From NCBI RefSeq assembly GCF_963676685.1, contig NC_092344.1:97060749-97124748 (forward strand): a stretch of DNA of 64,000 nucleotides, in the 5' to 3' direction. Positions 23,536 through 36,484 of the stretch are shown here, piece by piece (position 1 is the first letter of the stretch; every line of letters begins with the position of its first letter). Below the pieces are notes generated by a model. That model made no database searches and was not told where the DNA came from. It was given only the letters and a program-made list of their open reading frames with translations. This DNA is from Mytilus edulis (taxonomy: Eukaryota > Mollusca > Bivalvia > Mytilida > Mytilidae). A program made the translations under genes and the position numbers.

Positions 23536-25057
23536 CATTCCAGGAAGTATAATAGATTTTTTGTCAACTTATTTTATGATATTGTTTCGAAATTTTATTC
23601 AAAATGAAAATTTACCATAACCTTATTAATGTCTTTGACTATAATGAAATTTGTCTTTAATTTCGTGCAAAAATCGTCAGATAGATTGTCTTAATTAGTT
23701 ATTTTATGTATATAAATAGAAACATTGTTGACAGTGTTTTGAGTTTTATTTGAATAGTCAAGGACTATATTTATGTGTCCATGAAACTAATTATCATAAA
23801 AAACGTAGCTATCGTTGTCGTTCGTCATATTGACGCTGCTGCTGAAATGCCAACACTAATTAATAATAGTACTCTCATGAATGACTTACAACATGATGTT
23901 AAATTCAGGAGATTTTTTTATTGATGAACTGTTTTTGAATTATTACACCCCGCCTTATTAAATATCAACTTTATTGGTGGTTGCATTTCAGGGCTCAGAC
24001 ATTTGCCTCTGTAAGAAATTGCCTCACTATAGTAGCTGAGGCCATCTCAAACTGCTTATCGATGTTTGAACCATATCTTCTTCTCTACAGATAATTAAAC
24101 TCCAACACTAAAAACGTTAACTTTTATCATATTTGTACCGCAAACATACGCATATTTTATTGACCCTTGGCATATCCCAATCGACTAATCGTTTTTCATT
24201 TTAATGCCGATAAAAACTTATCACCATGATAGCTGTAACGGTGAGTCCATCTTTTGTAACAGTATTACTACTTTTTAAAGCGTACTGTTGTATTTTTAAT
24301 ATTTAAGTATTGTTGTTAATATTAATAATTGATGAAAAAAAATATTTTTTTATTTTTAATATCTTTTTAAAATTGTTGATAATTGTCAAGTTATAATGTA
24401 CTAATAAACAATGAAAACTTTCTAGTGTTAAGTTCTGCAAAGCCAAATATGAAGGTTCAGAGAGTCAAGGTCTAGATTTGTACTCTTTAGCCAGACAGGG
24501 GATAACAGTTGCATAAGATATGTCGACAATGACACTGACAAAAACGAAACATAAAAATCCCTCCTGTTAACATAGCCAATGTTTATGGAATCGGAGTGGC
24601 ATTAAACATCAACAATCAATCAATGAATGTATACCATTCATAAGCCTGAGCATTTCATACTGTGCAAAATACCATGGGGTTTTTCCTGTTTCATTCAGTA
24701 ATTTTGTAATACAATTTAAAAATTATGTAAAGTTGAGAATGGAAATGGGAAATGTGTCAAAGAGACAACAACTCAACCATAGAACAGACAACAGCCAAAG
24801 GTCACCAATGGGTCTTCAATGCAGCGAGAAACTCCCGCACCCGGAGACGTCCCTCAGCTGGCCTCTAAACAAATATGTATACTCGTTCAGGGATAATGGA
24901 CGTCATACTAAACTCCGAATTAAACACACAAGAAACTAAAATTTAAAATCAGACAAGACTAACAAAGGCAAAAATGTGGCGGGGTTAAACATGTTTTATG
25001 AGATCTCAACCCTCCTCCTATGCCTCTAGCCAAAGTAGAAAAAACAAACGCACAAAA
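23536..25057. other. Region upstream of gene A, with a dispersed repeat
   Basis: No gene is seen. From about 24725 to 24990 the text (AATGTGTCAAAGAGACAACA and onward) looks like a very common mussel dispersed repeat, judged by recognition only. Confidence 0.35.
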
Positions 25058-25453
25058 TTAGGTATTGCAGAGAATGCTCCCCATATTATTATTATGACCT
25101 GTACAACGTGTATAATAAAAACTTTCCTGCTTTGATCTCATACTATTGCATGTAAAAATAATTTTATTACTAAGCAATGAATTCATTCGTATAGATTCTA
25201 ACAAAGCTTCGAATTTCATATGAAATTTTCTCCATGCTATGCTTGCGAAACGTTTAGAATATTCAACCCATTTATATAGTCCTTTCCAGTAACCGATCTT
25301 TCCTACTTGTCGGACCCTGAACGCATCCCTAGTTTTTCGGGTTATGAAATATCTTTTTAAAATGTAACTGCCATATGTAACAAATTGTCGTATTGCACGA
25401 GATTGTTGGTGGAATCTCATTCTGGCCCGATTTTTAAAATATATATAGTACAA
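25058..25453 (-). CDS. Unrecognised 131-residue open frame
   Basis: A basic, Arg- and Lys-rich frame without a domain I can name. No paralogue lies upstream of genes B or C, and no splice or promoter evidence supports it. It abuts the pseudo-LTR at 25492. It may be a chance frame or part of an unknown repeat. Confidence 0.2.
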   Translation of the reverse strand: MYYIYFKNRARMRFHQQSRAIRQFVTYGSYILKRYFITRKTRDAFRVRQVGKIGYWKGLYKWVEYSKRFASIAWRKFHMKFEALLESIRMNSLLSNKIIFTCNSMRSKQESFYYTRCTGHNNNMGSILCNT

Positions 25454-26040
25454 CTCATTTGAAGGATTCCTAGTTTGTGTAAGTCTACATGAATAAAGGC
25501 AACAGTAGTATACCGCTGTTCAAAACTCATAAATCCATGGACAAAAAACAAAATCGGGGTAACAAACTAAAACCGAGGGAAACGCATTAAATATAAGAGG
25601 AGAACAACGACATAACACTAAAATGTAACACACATAGACAAAATCCCACGAGAATAATAAATATAACATATATATATAACATCAAAACCAAATACATGAA
25701 TTTGGGATAGACAAGTACCGTGACACGTCTTATCGCAATGTGAATTTACACTCAAAAATAAGAGAAAACAAACGACACAACGTTATAATGTAATACACAC
25801 AGAAACGAACTATAATATAACAATGGCCATATTCCTGACTTGGTACAGGGCATTTTTAAAGGACAAAATGGTGGGTTGAACCTGGTTTTGTGGCATGCCA
25901 AACCCCGCACTTTTATGGCCATGTGAAATATAACATCAAAATGACAACACAGGACTACAATATAAATAAATTGGAGAACACAATTGACATAAATCACACG
26001 AACAACAGCCAACAAAAGGCAACAAGTTCAAAATGTTAAT

Positions 26041-26084
26041 ACGCCAGAAGTGTATTTTGTCCACACAAGACCTACATGTGACGC
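26041..26084 (-). ncRNA. Fossil hammerhead in truncated Naiad
   Basis: A 44-nt block aligns base for base in length with the active-type hammerheads at 4740 and 58308. Helix I arms and the GUC/GAC helix II survive, but CUGAUGA has become CAUGUAG and GAAAC has become AAAAU. It should not cleave. Confidence 0.6.
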
Positions 26085-26947
26085 CCAGATACAAAAGTTT
26101 GAAAGCCGAAACGAGTACAAAGTTGAACAGCATCGAGGACCAAAAGATCAAAAAGGTTGTGCCAAAAACGGCAAGGGTTTTCTGTTAGTTACCAGAAAAT
26201 CCCTATAATTTAGAATAATTTATACTTTTGCAAACAGTAAATTTTATAAAATTAATATTCAAAAGATGTACATGATAAAACTGAAGTGTTGACTAATTAC
26301 AGGAAACAACTGAAATACATTTACATAACCAGACATTTGAAACACAAAAGTAGACACATCCGAATAAGTTTAAACCTCTACGCCAAGTGACGTCCTATAT
26401 GAAACTGAAAAATGACGAAAAAATGACGTCATTTGAATTTGTAAAACAGATCATCAAAAAATGAAAAATGACGTCACATAAGAATGAATAAGATAGAATT
26501 AGGATTGATTTAAGATTATATATTTGAACTAAATACTGATATTGCATTTAATAACAAAGCACATTTTAATACTTATTAATATCAAACTAAGGTAGCAATT
26601 AACTGTATTATAAAACTATGTCCGGTTTGTTTTGAATCTAACTTCAAACGTAAAATATCGTACTGATTACGTTGAACGAAATCAACTCTGATAAATGAAG
26701 GCGGTGATTAATTTTCTTTACCATAACACATAAATATAATAGAAAAGACGTCAACATATTTGACAAAATCCGATGAGAATTACAAATATAACATTAAACA
26801 TTTAAACTAACTACATGAATTTGGGATAGACAAGTACCGTACCACGTCTTATAGTAATGCGAGTTCACACTCTGCAAAACAGTCACAATCGGGAATAAGT
26901 CACGTTTGGTAATTAAAAGATTAGACGACATTATGACAAAACACAAT

Positions 26948-27362
26948 CTACCATGTGGTAAAAATGTCCTTAGCTAGTTTGGTCAACGACACATCGTATT
27001 GATCCACCAAATCGTGATGGTGTCCATAACATTTACGAAGTGTCAATTTTAATCTGTCCTCCTCATAACTTTGTTGGAGCAGTTTCTGCGTAAGGAGCAC
27101 ACTCCTGTATATGAAGTCCGTATAGTGTGAACAAGCACGAGAATAACGTATCAATTGTGATATGTAAACACCATACGAAGGGGCAGAGGGTATGTTACTG
27201 CTGAGAAATGGGAAATTGATAATTGGGAAGTTGAAATCGTCCCGTTTATCATAGATTTTCGTGTGAAGTCGTCCATCTACGTCAATATTGACGAAAAGAT
27301 CAAGGTATGAAGCAGTCCTTCTAGTATCAGTGGTATCCTTAATTTCAAGTTCACTTGGATAT
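26948..27362 (-). pseudogene. C-terminal fragment of Naiad reverse transcriptase
   Basis: About 137 residues run nearly identical to the end of the full element, including the Ser-Tyr-Leu-Asp-Leu block, the Ala-Pro-Ser-Tyr-Gly-Val-Tyr-Ile-Ser block and the Phe/Cys-Tyr-Gly-His-His block. The catalytic motifs A, B and C are missing. The open frame continues to 27499 into unrelated sequence, so those residues are not part of the protein. Confidence 0.8.
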
Positions 27363-28464
27363 AAACATGCAATGCCCGATGAAGAATAAAATATGGCAAA
27401 CTTGTCCTTAAATACTAAATAAAAGTTAGCTGACATACGACCGCTTGTTCCATTTGCTGAAGAATCCTTGTCACCCATATCAACTCCAACCAGTACCACA
27501 TATTTGGTTTTTTCCTAAATTTGAGACTGCTATCCGCAATTCAGCCAAACGAGCATTCACCGACTTTACCTTATGATGCTGCTTATTCAGTTAAACTCAA
27601 TACATGTTTCTCAAGTTACCTCATTTACCTGGAGCATTGTTTGTGTTGAGTTTATATGATATTTGTAGTAAAACAGTCATAATAATCCTCGTACCTTTGA
27701 TAACTATTTTCAGACTTTCAAATGAAATCCAATCATTTCAAGTAAAGCAGGCAAGACTTTCAATCCATTTTTTTTAATTGTTTTAACTTGTTGTGCTAAA
27801 CTTAAGATTTATTGCAGATTTTTTAATGAAACTTTTAAGGTGCTTGCAATTTAAAACATGTCTCTGTGCATAATTTCAAGATTTTTTTATGGTGCAATTC
27901 TCCTTTAGTGCAAATATTGTGATACTTGTATGCTCTTTAATGAAATCTATATATTTTGTTATCCAATTCTATATTTTTCTAACTATCATTCCATCAGATC
28001 ATTGAAAGTTAAATTGACCTGTATTAACTGTTACTCCATTTACAGATAAATTTCATTAATCCCGTTTTCAAGAAAAATCACGTTTCTCCAGCAGGATACT
28101 ATCTAACTGTAGAAACAGATATCAAATGTTGGAGAAACATGAACATATCATATGAGATCAGGCCTTACATCTTAGGGTATTTTTTTACGTATAGATGTCT
28201 TTATCAAATCTTTTGTAAAGGCATTGGCTCTTATGATAACATAACTGACAGATTTTAAAATCACAATATAAAACAGAATTAAAAAATATAAAACAGAATT
28301 CCAAAATATAAAAACCTGACATCGGACATATACCGATGTCTTGTGAACTTCTTTTTAATAGTTTTTGATAGCTTTATGATATATATTTTATAACTATTCA
28401 TTAAGTCAAACGTGATCTAATCCTTTCTCAACATTTTCTTTGTGTTATGTCTTATTATCTATTC

Positions 28465-28727
28465 GTTTAAGTGTTTGAGGTTTTTATTTTGCCATTTGCT
28501 TGGGGACTCTTCGTTTAGAATTTTCCTCGGAGTTCGGTATTTGTGTTATTTTACTTTATACAGTTGACTGTCGATTTATTATACCACCTTTGGGAAACGT
28601 TTTCATGCATTTTCAGTGCAAAAGAATAGAAAAAAAATATATAAAAATACTGAACTCCGAGCAAAATTCAAAACGGAAAGTCCCTAGTCAAATGGCAAAA
28701 ACAAAAGCACAAACTCATCAAACAAAT
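28465..28727. repeat. Inverted repeat with arms of about 90 bp
   Basis: The left arm (about 28465-28555) holds TTTTGCCATTTG, GGGACT and TTTTCCTCGGAGTTCGGTAT. The right arm (about 28640-28727) is an imperfect reverse complement with ATACTGAACTCCGAG and CAAATGGCAAAA. Single arms of the same family lie near 20330-20430, 33700-33790, 42160-42250 and 51830-51910. It lies downstream of gene B. Confidence 0.6.
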
Positions 28728-29116
28728 GGATACCCTCGTCATATTCCTGATTTGTTACGGGCCATTTCTAACTGTTATTACTACCGATTGACGTAATAGA
28801 CCATCTTGTTGGTTGATAAATATGGATATATTGGTTAGTGTCTTCGTAGTGTCTTTCCAATAGGTTTTATAATAACCCCCCTGAATTAGTATATAATTTC
28901 TTTTGTTCCAAAATATGTGAATTGTATGTATGTCCTTTTCATTCGAGACGTAAGTCATGTAAGTATACAGTAGTATATCCAACAAAGTCGAAATTACGCA
29001 CTCCTATTGCTGATCTTACTGTCAGACAATGTCATATTTCCATACTTAATCTTCTGCTGAGGTTGCCTTTATAAATGTGGTTACACAGCGTGTCATCATT
29101 AACTTTAATACGTCTT

Positions 29117-29326
29117 TCACAAAATCACACACACTTTGGATTTACCCATTAATTTTTTGTTTTCTTTTATGAGTTCTGATTTCTCACGTTCCAATGTGGT
29201 AACAGTTGTCTCTTTCTCTAATCTCAAACATTTCTCTTTATTTATTTCCTGGTCTTTTTCATCAATCAGTTGCTGGTTCTTTGTTATTTGTTCTCGAAGT
29301 TCATCATTTTTCTGCTTATGTCTAAT
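29117..29326 (-). CDS. Schlafen-like gene B, exon 4: short coiled coil with CaaX box
   Basis: 210 nt after a TTTTGTAG acceptor, encoding 69 residues and a TGA stop. It opens Ile-Arg-His-Lys-Gln like gene A. It is a short charged coiled coil ending Lys-Ser-Lys-Val-Cys-Val-Ile-Leu. A CaaX box with final Leu predicts geranylgeranylation. The complete gene B product would be about 327 residues. It is homologous to the tip of the much longer exon 4 of gene A. Confidence 0.75.
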   Translation of the reverse strand: MRHKQKNDELREQITKNQQLIDEKDQEINKEKCLRLEKETTVTTLEREKSELIKENKKLMGKSKVCVIL

Positions 29327-29991
29327 CTACAAAACATTTTCATTGTTTATACAGTAATACAAAATAACATAAACTCCGTTTTTATAATTAATATCGCCAT
29401 CAATTGTTGGTTTTATATTATTAGTGGAGTGGCATTTACCATAACATTTTTTTTTGTAATGCACCAGCGTTTAATATTTGTATTTCATGTACAATCCGAA
29501 AGCATATCATTTGTACTTTATGTTTGCCCGGTAGTCAAATAGTCAAATATTCGTACGATTCAATGTTTCAGCATTTCTTTTGCATTTGCTAAAAAAAATA
29601 CTGCCATCTGCAAATGCAGTTTTTTGCTGTTCTAAGTGAAAATGGATTTAGTGAATATTTTAAAGATTAAAGAAATATAATTGTAAAATATATGAAAAAG
29701 TTACAAAGAATTGACACAAGCGATATACATACCTGCTGGCCAAATAGCAGGTCAGTTTATTCAGAAGAAACAGAGAGAAAGTGGGTTTAGAATATTTGTA
29801 GAACTAACGAACAAAAATATGGTCTGAAAGTATAATTTGAAGATAGCCCTAGCTCCTAAATTAAGGATTACTTAAATCAAATACATTTTTCATAAACCAT
29901 AATAAAACCTTGTATATTTTTTGTTGTTTTTCTTTTTTTTTTTTTATTCTTGCCAATGACTATTGGCGGCTATTTGTAAATACATATAAAC

Positions 29992-30137
29992 CTGTTCTTC
30001 CCAATCCAGTATACGTTTATGAGACAGCGGTTGCGAAAGGCAGGCATCACGTTTTTCATACACTTTTCCGTCTACTCTGTAAAGTTTATCAAATTTATCC
30101 ACTGTGTAAAATTTGATCTCCAATACATACATGTCTT
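29992..30137 (-). CDS. Schlafen-like gene B, exon 3
   Basis: 146 nt between a TTTTCAG acceptor and a GAACAG|GTTTAT donor. Encodes Met-Tyr-Val-Leu-Glu-Ile, a Val-Asp-Gly-Lys-Val-Tyr turn and Asp-Trp-Glu-Glu-Gln. Same length, phases and order of motifs as genes A and C. Confidence 0.78.
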
Positions 30138-30344
30138 CTGAAAACAGAAATACAAACCAATGTCATGTTGATCGACTGGTAAATATTATATACTTTCATG
30201 ACCATATATGATTTTCTATGTTTAAATGGTCCGTGTATCATTATCGATAATTCCTGTTATTCGATTTACATTTTAAGTTCAAGCATTACTATTTATCATC
30301 TTAGTATATGTAACAATAACTCAATAGAGTAGCGATAGATACCA

Positions 30345-31015
30345 GAGGCACATTTAAACTCATAAGACGAAATATTGACAACGCCATGGCTAAAAAATAC
30401 AAAGACAACGAACAAACAGTAGTACACAAAACCGATAGATAAATTAGAGATTGAGCAACCGAACCCAACAAAAACGAGGGGGTGATCTCAGGTGCTCCAG
30501 AACGGTAAGCAGATCCTGATCCACATGTTTCTCTCCCGTCTTGTTGCTCGTGTTAGTATTCGTAAAAGGGTACGGGATTGTAGTAACGATATAAGGAACA
30601 TATCTGCTGTCATTTGTAGGACGGATATTTCATAACGGTCAAACAACTCGTGTTAGGGTATGTAAAATTTACGAGGGGATGATTTTAACTTCATCATTTG
30701 GAACTTTTGGTGTAATAGCTTCCTTTTGATCAGCAACCCTCCATCAATGAAATCATTATTGGAAATACAAGACCGGGATTATAGTATCAATTGGGAGATA
30801 TATACTCCGTATGCATGCGCTGCTGGCATGTTGCTTCATAGAAATGGAAAGTTCCAAATTGGGAAGCTTCATTCATTTCGTTTATCGTAAAGTTTGTTTT
30901 TAACCGACCCTCATTATAAATTTCTAAATGTAAGTACAGATATGAGGCAGACTAAATTGTTGCTTTTGTATCTTTTATCTCTAGTTCCATGGGATAAACG
31001 TTTGCATGCTAATGA
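30345..31015 (-). pseudogene. 3' fragment of a second Penelope-like family
   Basis: On the minus strand an interrupted tract matches the Ala-Tyr-Gly-Val-Tyr-Ile-Ser-Gln-Leu-Ile block of reverse transcriptase C-termini. It is followed by a 3' region ending in a GATACCAGAGGCACA-like terminus. The same 3' region, with better preserved coding sequence, is inserted at 48568-49116, and shorter 3' tips lie near 31970-32215, 36747-36830 and 45003-45240. Stops break the frame. Confidence 0.6.
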
Positions 31016-31612
31016 TAATCTCTATATTCATAATTAAGTACGACCGTTAATTGGTTTTAATTAATAATAAAATTCATAATCAGTTTAATAATATTACTTA
31101 ATTCATGAGTTCCTTCTTAGTGATGTAAGGACTTTTTTATTATTTGGGATTTGTTTTGAAATTTTGTTGTAGACACTATATGACATTACTGAACGACGAC
31201 CTTGTAATAATTTGTATAAGCTTCCTAATTGTTAATCTGAATGTAAATTGTGTAATATCTTAGCTATGCATTATCTTATTGTTTATTTACAGTTCAAATC
31301 AATAAATTCATAATCTTAGTGCATTTATTCCACAGCCAACATTTTAACACAATAATTCAAATCTTATACAACAATATAATGCAATAAAAATTGAATGTTC
31401 AAAAAATGCTTTGTAAACATTTACTAAAATTCCACTTTAAATTGTATAGTAACATGAGTGATGGGGATCGAGGTTATGTTTCACTTTTTTTTAAATCGAC
31501 TTCGGTTTTGCTCTACTTTGCGTTGCCTTGCTTTGCATTGCTTTGCTATGTTCTGCTTTGATATTGTTTAGTTTTATTGTACTTTTCAACTTTTGTTTTC
31601 AAAGTTCAACTT

Positions 31613-31907
31613 TTGGTAAGTTTCAATATTAAATCTTTTAAAAATGATAAATTTGCTTTGGGCTGTTTTAACTCATTTCAGGAAATGGTTTGTTTTCGAG
31701 CTGCACGTTGGCATAAACAATAGGAGAAATCCATACTAAGAACGAGATTAACAATAATATTCTTCACAGTTAAGGATCATAAAAATCTTTTGGTAAGTTT
31801 CAATATTAAATCTTTTAAAAACGATAAATTTGCTTGGGCTGTTTTAACTCATTTCAGGAAATGGTTTGTTTTCGAGCTGCACGTTGGCATAAACAATAGG
31901 AGAAACC
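31613..31907 (+). repeat. Direct duplication, 118 bp at 177-bp spacing
   Basis: TTTGGTAAGTTTCAATATTA through AACAATAGGAGAAA appears at about 31613-31731 and again at about 31790-31907 with very few differences. Non-coding, in gene B intron 2. Confidence 0.75.
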
Positions 31908-32866
31908 CTAATATACGTGTTTAACGCCAATTTAAAAATATTGTTATTTTAATTTCTTCGAATTATTTGACATCCCAATATCCAGATCACCATATGTATG
32001 CTTTCATGAGTAACACGACGGCGCCAAATTTAGAGCAGGGTCTGCTTTCCTTTCTGATGCACCTTGGATTATCTCAAGTTTTTGGTATTGCTCGTGTAAT
32101 TCAGTGTTGGTCTTCTTGTCTTTTTTTTTTTTTTTTTGCCATTACATATTAAGATAGTTTTTGAGTTTGAATATCCCTTTGATATATTTTGACTCTTTCT
32201 TTTTCAATTCTAGTATTATGCTTCAGAATGTTCATTTAACTTAAGCGGGTAACAGCATAACTTTCTTCTTGAATAAAATCAGGCACGAATAACCTATTTC
32301 AAAATTGAAGTAGCAAAGCTTAAAAAATAATACCTTTTTTTTCACTGGGTCATAATCTGCGCACCCTTCTAGAATCTAAGATCATCTCCGGTTTATTCAA
32401 TGGGTTCGATGTTTTTCAGTCTCTGGTTTGCAAGTTGGGTTTTTGTATAACTGTTTGTCTTTGTGTTGTTTGGCAATTTTTGCCAGGTCATAGTCAGTTT
32501 GTTTTCGATTTATGAGTTTTTATATCCCTTCGTATCTTTCGCCTCTCTTTTTTTTATCGTTATACAAAAATTGTGATATTATTTATTTGAGTAGAAACAC
32601 AGCCGATGCTGTAGGGGAATTTGATTCCATTCCACTCAGTTGTTTCAGAGAAGATTTTTCTTAAAGGTTTATAAACGGACAAACACACGACGGACGCCAA
32701 GTAATGACAATAGTTCACACTGACAAAGTAAATATACGACAGGTGATTAGGCATAACATAAAACACATTGTGTTCTCATGTCTCGTCTAAATGAGCGCAT
32801 TAAAGTAAAGGAATTCGTGCAAGCAATTATGCACAATAGTTACAAAAACAGTTTCGTTCGTTTTAC
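31908..32866. other. Gene B intron 2, decayed repeat fragments
   Basis: Contains reversed tips of the second Penelope-like family (about 31970-32215 and 32400-32550) and a broken pearl-like tail near 32690-32730. No gene. Confidence 0.4.
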
Positions 32867-33022
32867 CTTGATTTTCTCCTTCTCTTGTTCGCACCGGCGC
32901 AAAATAGATACTGTAATGGATTGTATTGAGTGGAGGTTCTATATCATTCTTCATTATTCGTGAAATTTGTGTCCTTATTTGGTCTCTTCTATCATGATCA
33001 AATTTCCGACCGACCACTTTTC
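32867..33022 (-). CDS. Schlafen-like gene B, exon 2
   Basis: 156 nt between a TTTTAAG acceptor and a CAAG|GTAAAA donor, phase 1 at both ends. Encodes Gly-Lys-Val-Val-Gly, an Arg-Arg-Asp-Gln-Ile helix, and a His-Tyr-Ser-Ile-Tyr-Phe-Ala-Pro-Val strand of the AlbA_2 fold. By eye it is much closer to gene C than to gene A. Confidence 0.78.
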
Positions 33023-33952
33023 CTTAAAAAGAAAGAAAACGTTTATAAAAAAAAATATTCTTACCTTAAATAAATACTCACGACCGAATACATCATCCGG
33101 AACATTTCACATTAAAAACAACCTTACTTTTTCTAAAAAAAAAAAACCCAACATATTTGTCCGTCGAAAGATACCAAGACCTTGTTGATAAATATTCCAT
33201 ATCAACTACACAATTAATACATTATGGTCTTGAAGTAGAGATTCCAGGTACTGGTGTTGTTTATCATCTTAATTACGCGGTATAATGATCATTTTTTTAT
33301 TTTTAATATTTTTAACCTTTACTGTTTTGTCAATTTTTGTGGAATATCCTTTTGGCGTGACTCGGAATATATACATTCTGCCATTGTGTTATTGCTACGA
33401 TCATTATTTGTAATTTTGTTTTATGGTTTTAACCATGTGCTTTGTCTGTAACGTTTCTATATGTGCTTTTCTCTGTTGACATAGTTGTGTGTTTTTATAG
33501 TTATACAGATGATAACACAAACTTGACTGCTGTACTCAAATGTTTGGTATTTCAACCTTTTCTGTCTATTTATTTTGCTCACACATTGATGTTGATATAA
33601 TGGAATCTAATGTGATTCTATACAAGTGAGAGGTAAAGTAAGCAATTAAAACATGTTTGTTCTACCATCTTCTACACCTGAAAATGCTTGTACCAAGTCA
33701 GGATGTGTTTGCGATTTTGACATTGCTATTATTCTGGGACTTTTTACCGTTTTGAACCTTCCTTGGAGTACGATATTTTATTTTATTTTACTTTTTTCTA
33801 ATAGTTAAAAAAAATACAACTTGATTCTAGAAGTAAGAACTGCAACACCTAGTCATTTTTGTCTGGATTGTTACCACAACATTGATGGTTAAGTTATTCC
33901 TTCAATTTCAACTTCGTACTTTATTTGGCCTTGTAAACATTTTTTGATTCGA

Positions 33953-33996
33953 GCGTCACTGATGAGACTTTTGTAGACGAAACGCGCGTCTGGCGT
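33953..33996 (+). ncRNA. Solo hammerhead ribozyme, plus strand
   Basis: Core CUGAUGA at 33959-33965 and GAAA at 33979-33982 are intact, with predicted cleavage after C33990. Helix II has one A-A mismatch (GAC/GAC instead of GUC/GAC). Helix I pairs GCGUCA with UGGCGU. It is preceded by a stretch like the unit flank (ACTTTATTTGGCCTT). It is a single partial unit with no second copy beside it. Confidence 0.7.
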
Positions 33997-34309
33997 AAGT
34001 GTAAAATTTTAGTCATGGTATCTGTGATCAGTTTATTTATATCGCTGATGTACCTCATATATAAGAATTATACATTTTGATCTTTTATCTTCTTTCACAA
34101 CAAACCAAGTATGTGCTTAGGAATAATTTTTTTCTTGTTTTTCCTCTCCACCTTGCTAATGTGTCTGTTTCACTATTCACGGGGCGAGTATTCTTCTTAA
34201 CTGAATATGATGTATATACTTTTATCTTACCTCCTATATATTTATAGAGAAATGATTGGTTGAAGGACTACACGTGGTGACTATATATATTTGATATAGG
34301 GTGTCCTAA

Positions 34310-34640
34310 AAAATATCGGGTTAGCAACCATACATTAGTAAGGAGTTACTTCCCTTTCAAAAAAATGATGCCATGATCCTTCGTAAAAACAACACTTGGT
34401 GAGGAAAAAAAATCTGAAAGGATTCAACAGACGAAGAAATTGATGATTGAAGGTTGATATAAGATCATAAAACATAATTAAAGCTAACGAGTTGTTATTG
34501 CTGGTTTAACGGGGTTACTTCCCTTTCAAAACAAAAAAAGAAATCTGAAAGGATTCAACAGACGAAGTAATTAAAATACATGTAATGAACGATTGAAATT
34601 AATTCATAAAACAAATTTTAAGAAAAAGTTGCTATTGTTG
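34310..34640 (+). repeat. Imperfect direct repeat
   Basis: GTTACTTCCCTTTCAAAA and GAAAGGATTCAACAGACGAA each occur twice, about 180 and 130 bp apart respectively, as do flanking ATTGAA-rich tracts. Likely a tandem duplication with later indels. Confidence 0.5.
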
Positions 34641-35030
34641 ACATTGGTTTTCTGTATAGTAAGTATTAAAGACTTGATCACTTTGATAGGCCGCTAGTCA
34701 AAATACCACATGTGAAGATAGTCGGTCAGATGAATTCGTTACACGGTGTGCTAGTGGCATAATACGATATATATCGGGGCAGTTAATTCCATATGGGGAT
34801 TTAAGCTTCGCTCTCATCCCATATGGAGTTTACTGACCTCCATATCTATCGGATTAGATCACTAACACACCTAGTAACTAAGAATATTTGAAAACCTCTA
34901 GCTGTTATAAATCCAATCGAAATTGTCACATCCTCGAATATGCTCAATAAGAACTTTGGGACCTGTTTTTTTCATCGTAAATCAGTCGAATAAGAAAGTT
35001 TTTTTTTATATCTTCAGATAGCAATTGTTC

Positions 35031-35578
35031 TTATTTATTTGTTTCTTTCTTTTTAAATGAAGCATATGATATTGTTTTCCCCTTTATTTCAGTTAACAAT
35101 GTTTCTAAAAATAATTGATCACTAATTGTGAACTCAATTTCACTAGAGTCTAAGTTTAGATTTTCTCGATTATATACAAGAGAAGCATATTGCTCTTTAG
35201 TTTTATTTATTACCTCTTTAACAATATGGACATAATCTGGATCATATCGAAGAGAGTTGTTAAATTTCCATAAACCCCTCCCAATTATGAAGTTATTAAG
35301 TTTTATTTGTAAAATAATAGGCGAGTGATCTGATCTATAACTATTTTGTTTCTTGAAGTCATGTACATTTGGATAAAAGCTCTGTGAAACTAAAAAAAAT
35401 CTAGTCTGGTCTGCTTTATAGGGTTTGGTTTCCTCCAAGTATATCTTTTACTTTCTGGGTATAGTTCTCTAAAGGGATCAGTTAAGTTGTAAATTTCCTT
35501 TATATCTAAAACTTTTTCCTTGACTTTTGGATTATTTATATCTAAGTAATTAAAAGTATCAAGGTCTTGATTTTGCAT
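35031..35578 (-). pseudogene. LINE endonuclease (APE type) fragment
   Basis: Two minus-strand frames join in a T-run near 35395. Together they carry the end of an apurinic-type endonuclease: Asp-Pro-Phe-Arg, a Tyr-Thr-Trp-Arg block, Arg-Leu-Asp-Phe-Phe-Leu-Val and the Ser-Asp-His-Ser-Pro-Ile block with its catalytic Asp-His. A stretch typical of the linker before a non-LTR reverse transcriptase follows, but no reverse transcriptase is present. The single-base frameshift and truncation make it dead. It lies in gene B intron 1. Confidence 0.75.
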
Positions 35579-36484
35579 AAAATTTCTATACTTTCATGTA
35601 TATTTGCCAATAAAATAATAAACAAAATAATAAAACATTTTTAAGAAAAGAAATGAAAAAAAAATGAGTAAAAAATAAATGAAAATGATAAATAAGAGTA
35701 AGTTAAAAAAAACAAGAGATATACATGCAAATGGTATAGTCACCCAGTTTACTGAAATTACAATTTATAGTCTGCTGTGGGGTGGGAGGGGGGGGGGGTA
35801 TTTGTTATACTTTTATCAAAGGTTAAATGATCATTCATTGAGTTGAAAATATAACTTGATTTATGAATAAATCAGCTGTACTCTACACATCATTCTTTTG
35901 TAGTTCTAATTAGTTAATATTTTTTTAAATATACTCAGTACAGCTCTTGTTTCAAACTAAAAAAAAAATCCAAATGCAATGAATACTTTTTGAGTTATTT
36001 CCCTTTGATTGTAAAAAGTAGATTTTTGTTAAATCTTGAAATTATTTTTTGTCTTTACTTTTCCTAAATGAGAAAGTTATTTTGATTCAAAGAACAGTCT
36101 GTTCTTGTCAATTCAGAAACTACACCTATTACACCAAAGATTTTAAACAAGGTAATCAAGGGATAAACAGAAGGTGGGAACATTTGTTCAGTCAGGGGAT
36201 CCATCATGGTCAAACAGTGAAGACGAACTCTATATTATTATTCCCAGAGACCTTACTAACAATATTTACATACAATAACAATACAAGTATATACAATGTT
36301 CATCACATGTCTTTGTATACGCGTTGGCTAACAGTAAACGACGAACGCAAAAATAAAAATGAGTGTTTACTGAGTAGCCCGATAAAGTCGTGTATGTACA
36401 AACTTACAGCTTACTCCCTAAACCGTAACAGTACAATTCATTTTCAAATACTGAGAAAACCTGGGTTATACTGGGTTTAGTTCG

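Larger units (their letters stand above)
25492..27362 (-). mobile_element. 5'-truncated Naiad copy
   Basis: From left to right it contains a pseudo-LTR that starts AATAAAGGCAACAGTAG, a degenerate hammerhead (26041-26084), a 3' untranslated stretch, and the last part of the reverse transcriptase frame. Homology with the element at 58781 ends near 27362, just upstream of the Tyr-Pro-Ser-Glu-Leu-Glu-Ile tract. Lacking the 5' end is usual for target-primed insertion. It lacks the 241-bp internal duplication of the 60 kb copy, which accounts for most of the length difference. Confidence 0.8.

Noticed and set aside
36049..36480. 143-residue plus-strand frame
   Set aside because: No domain recognised and no splice or paralogue support.
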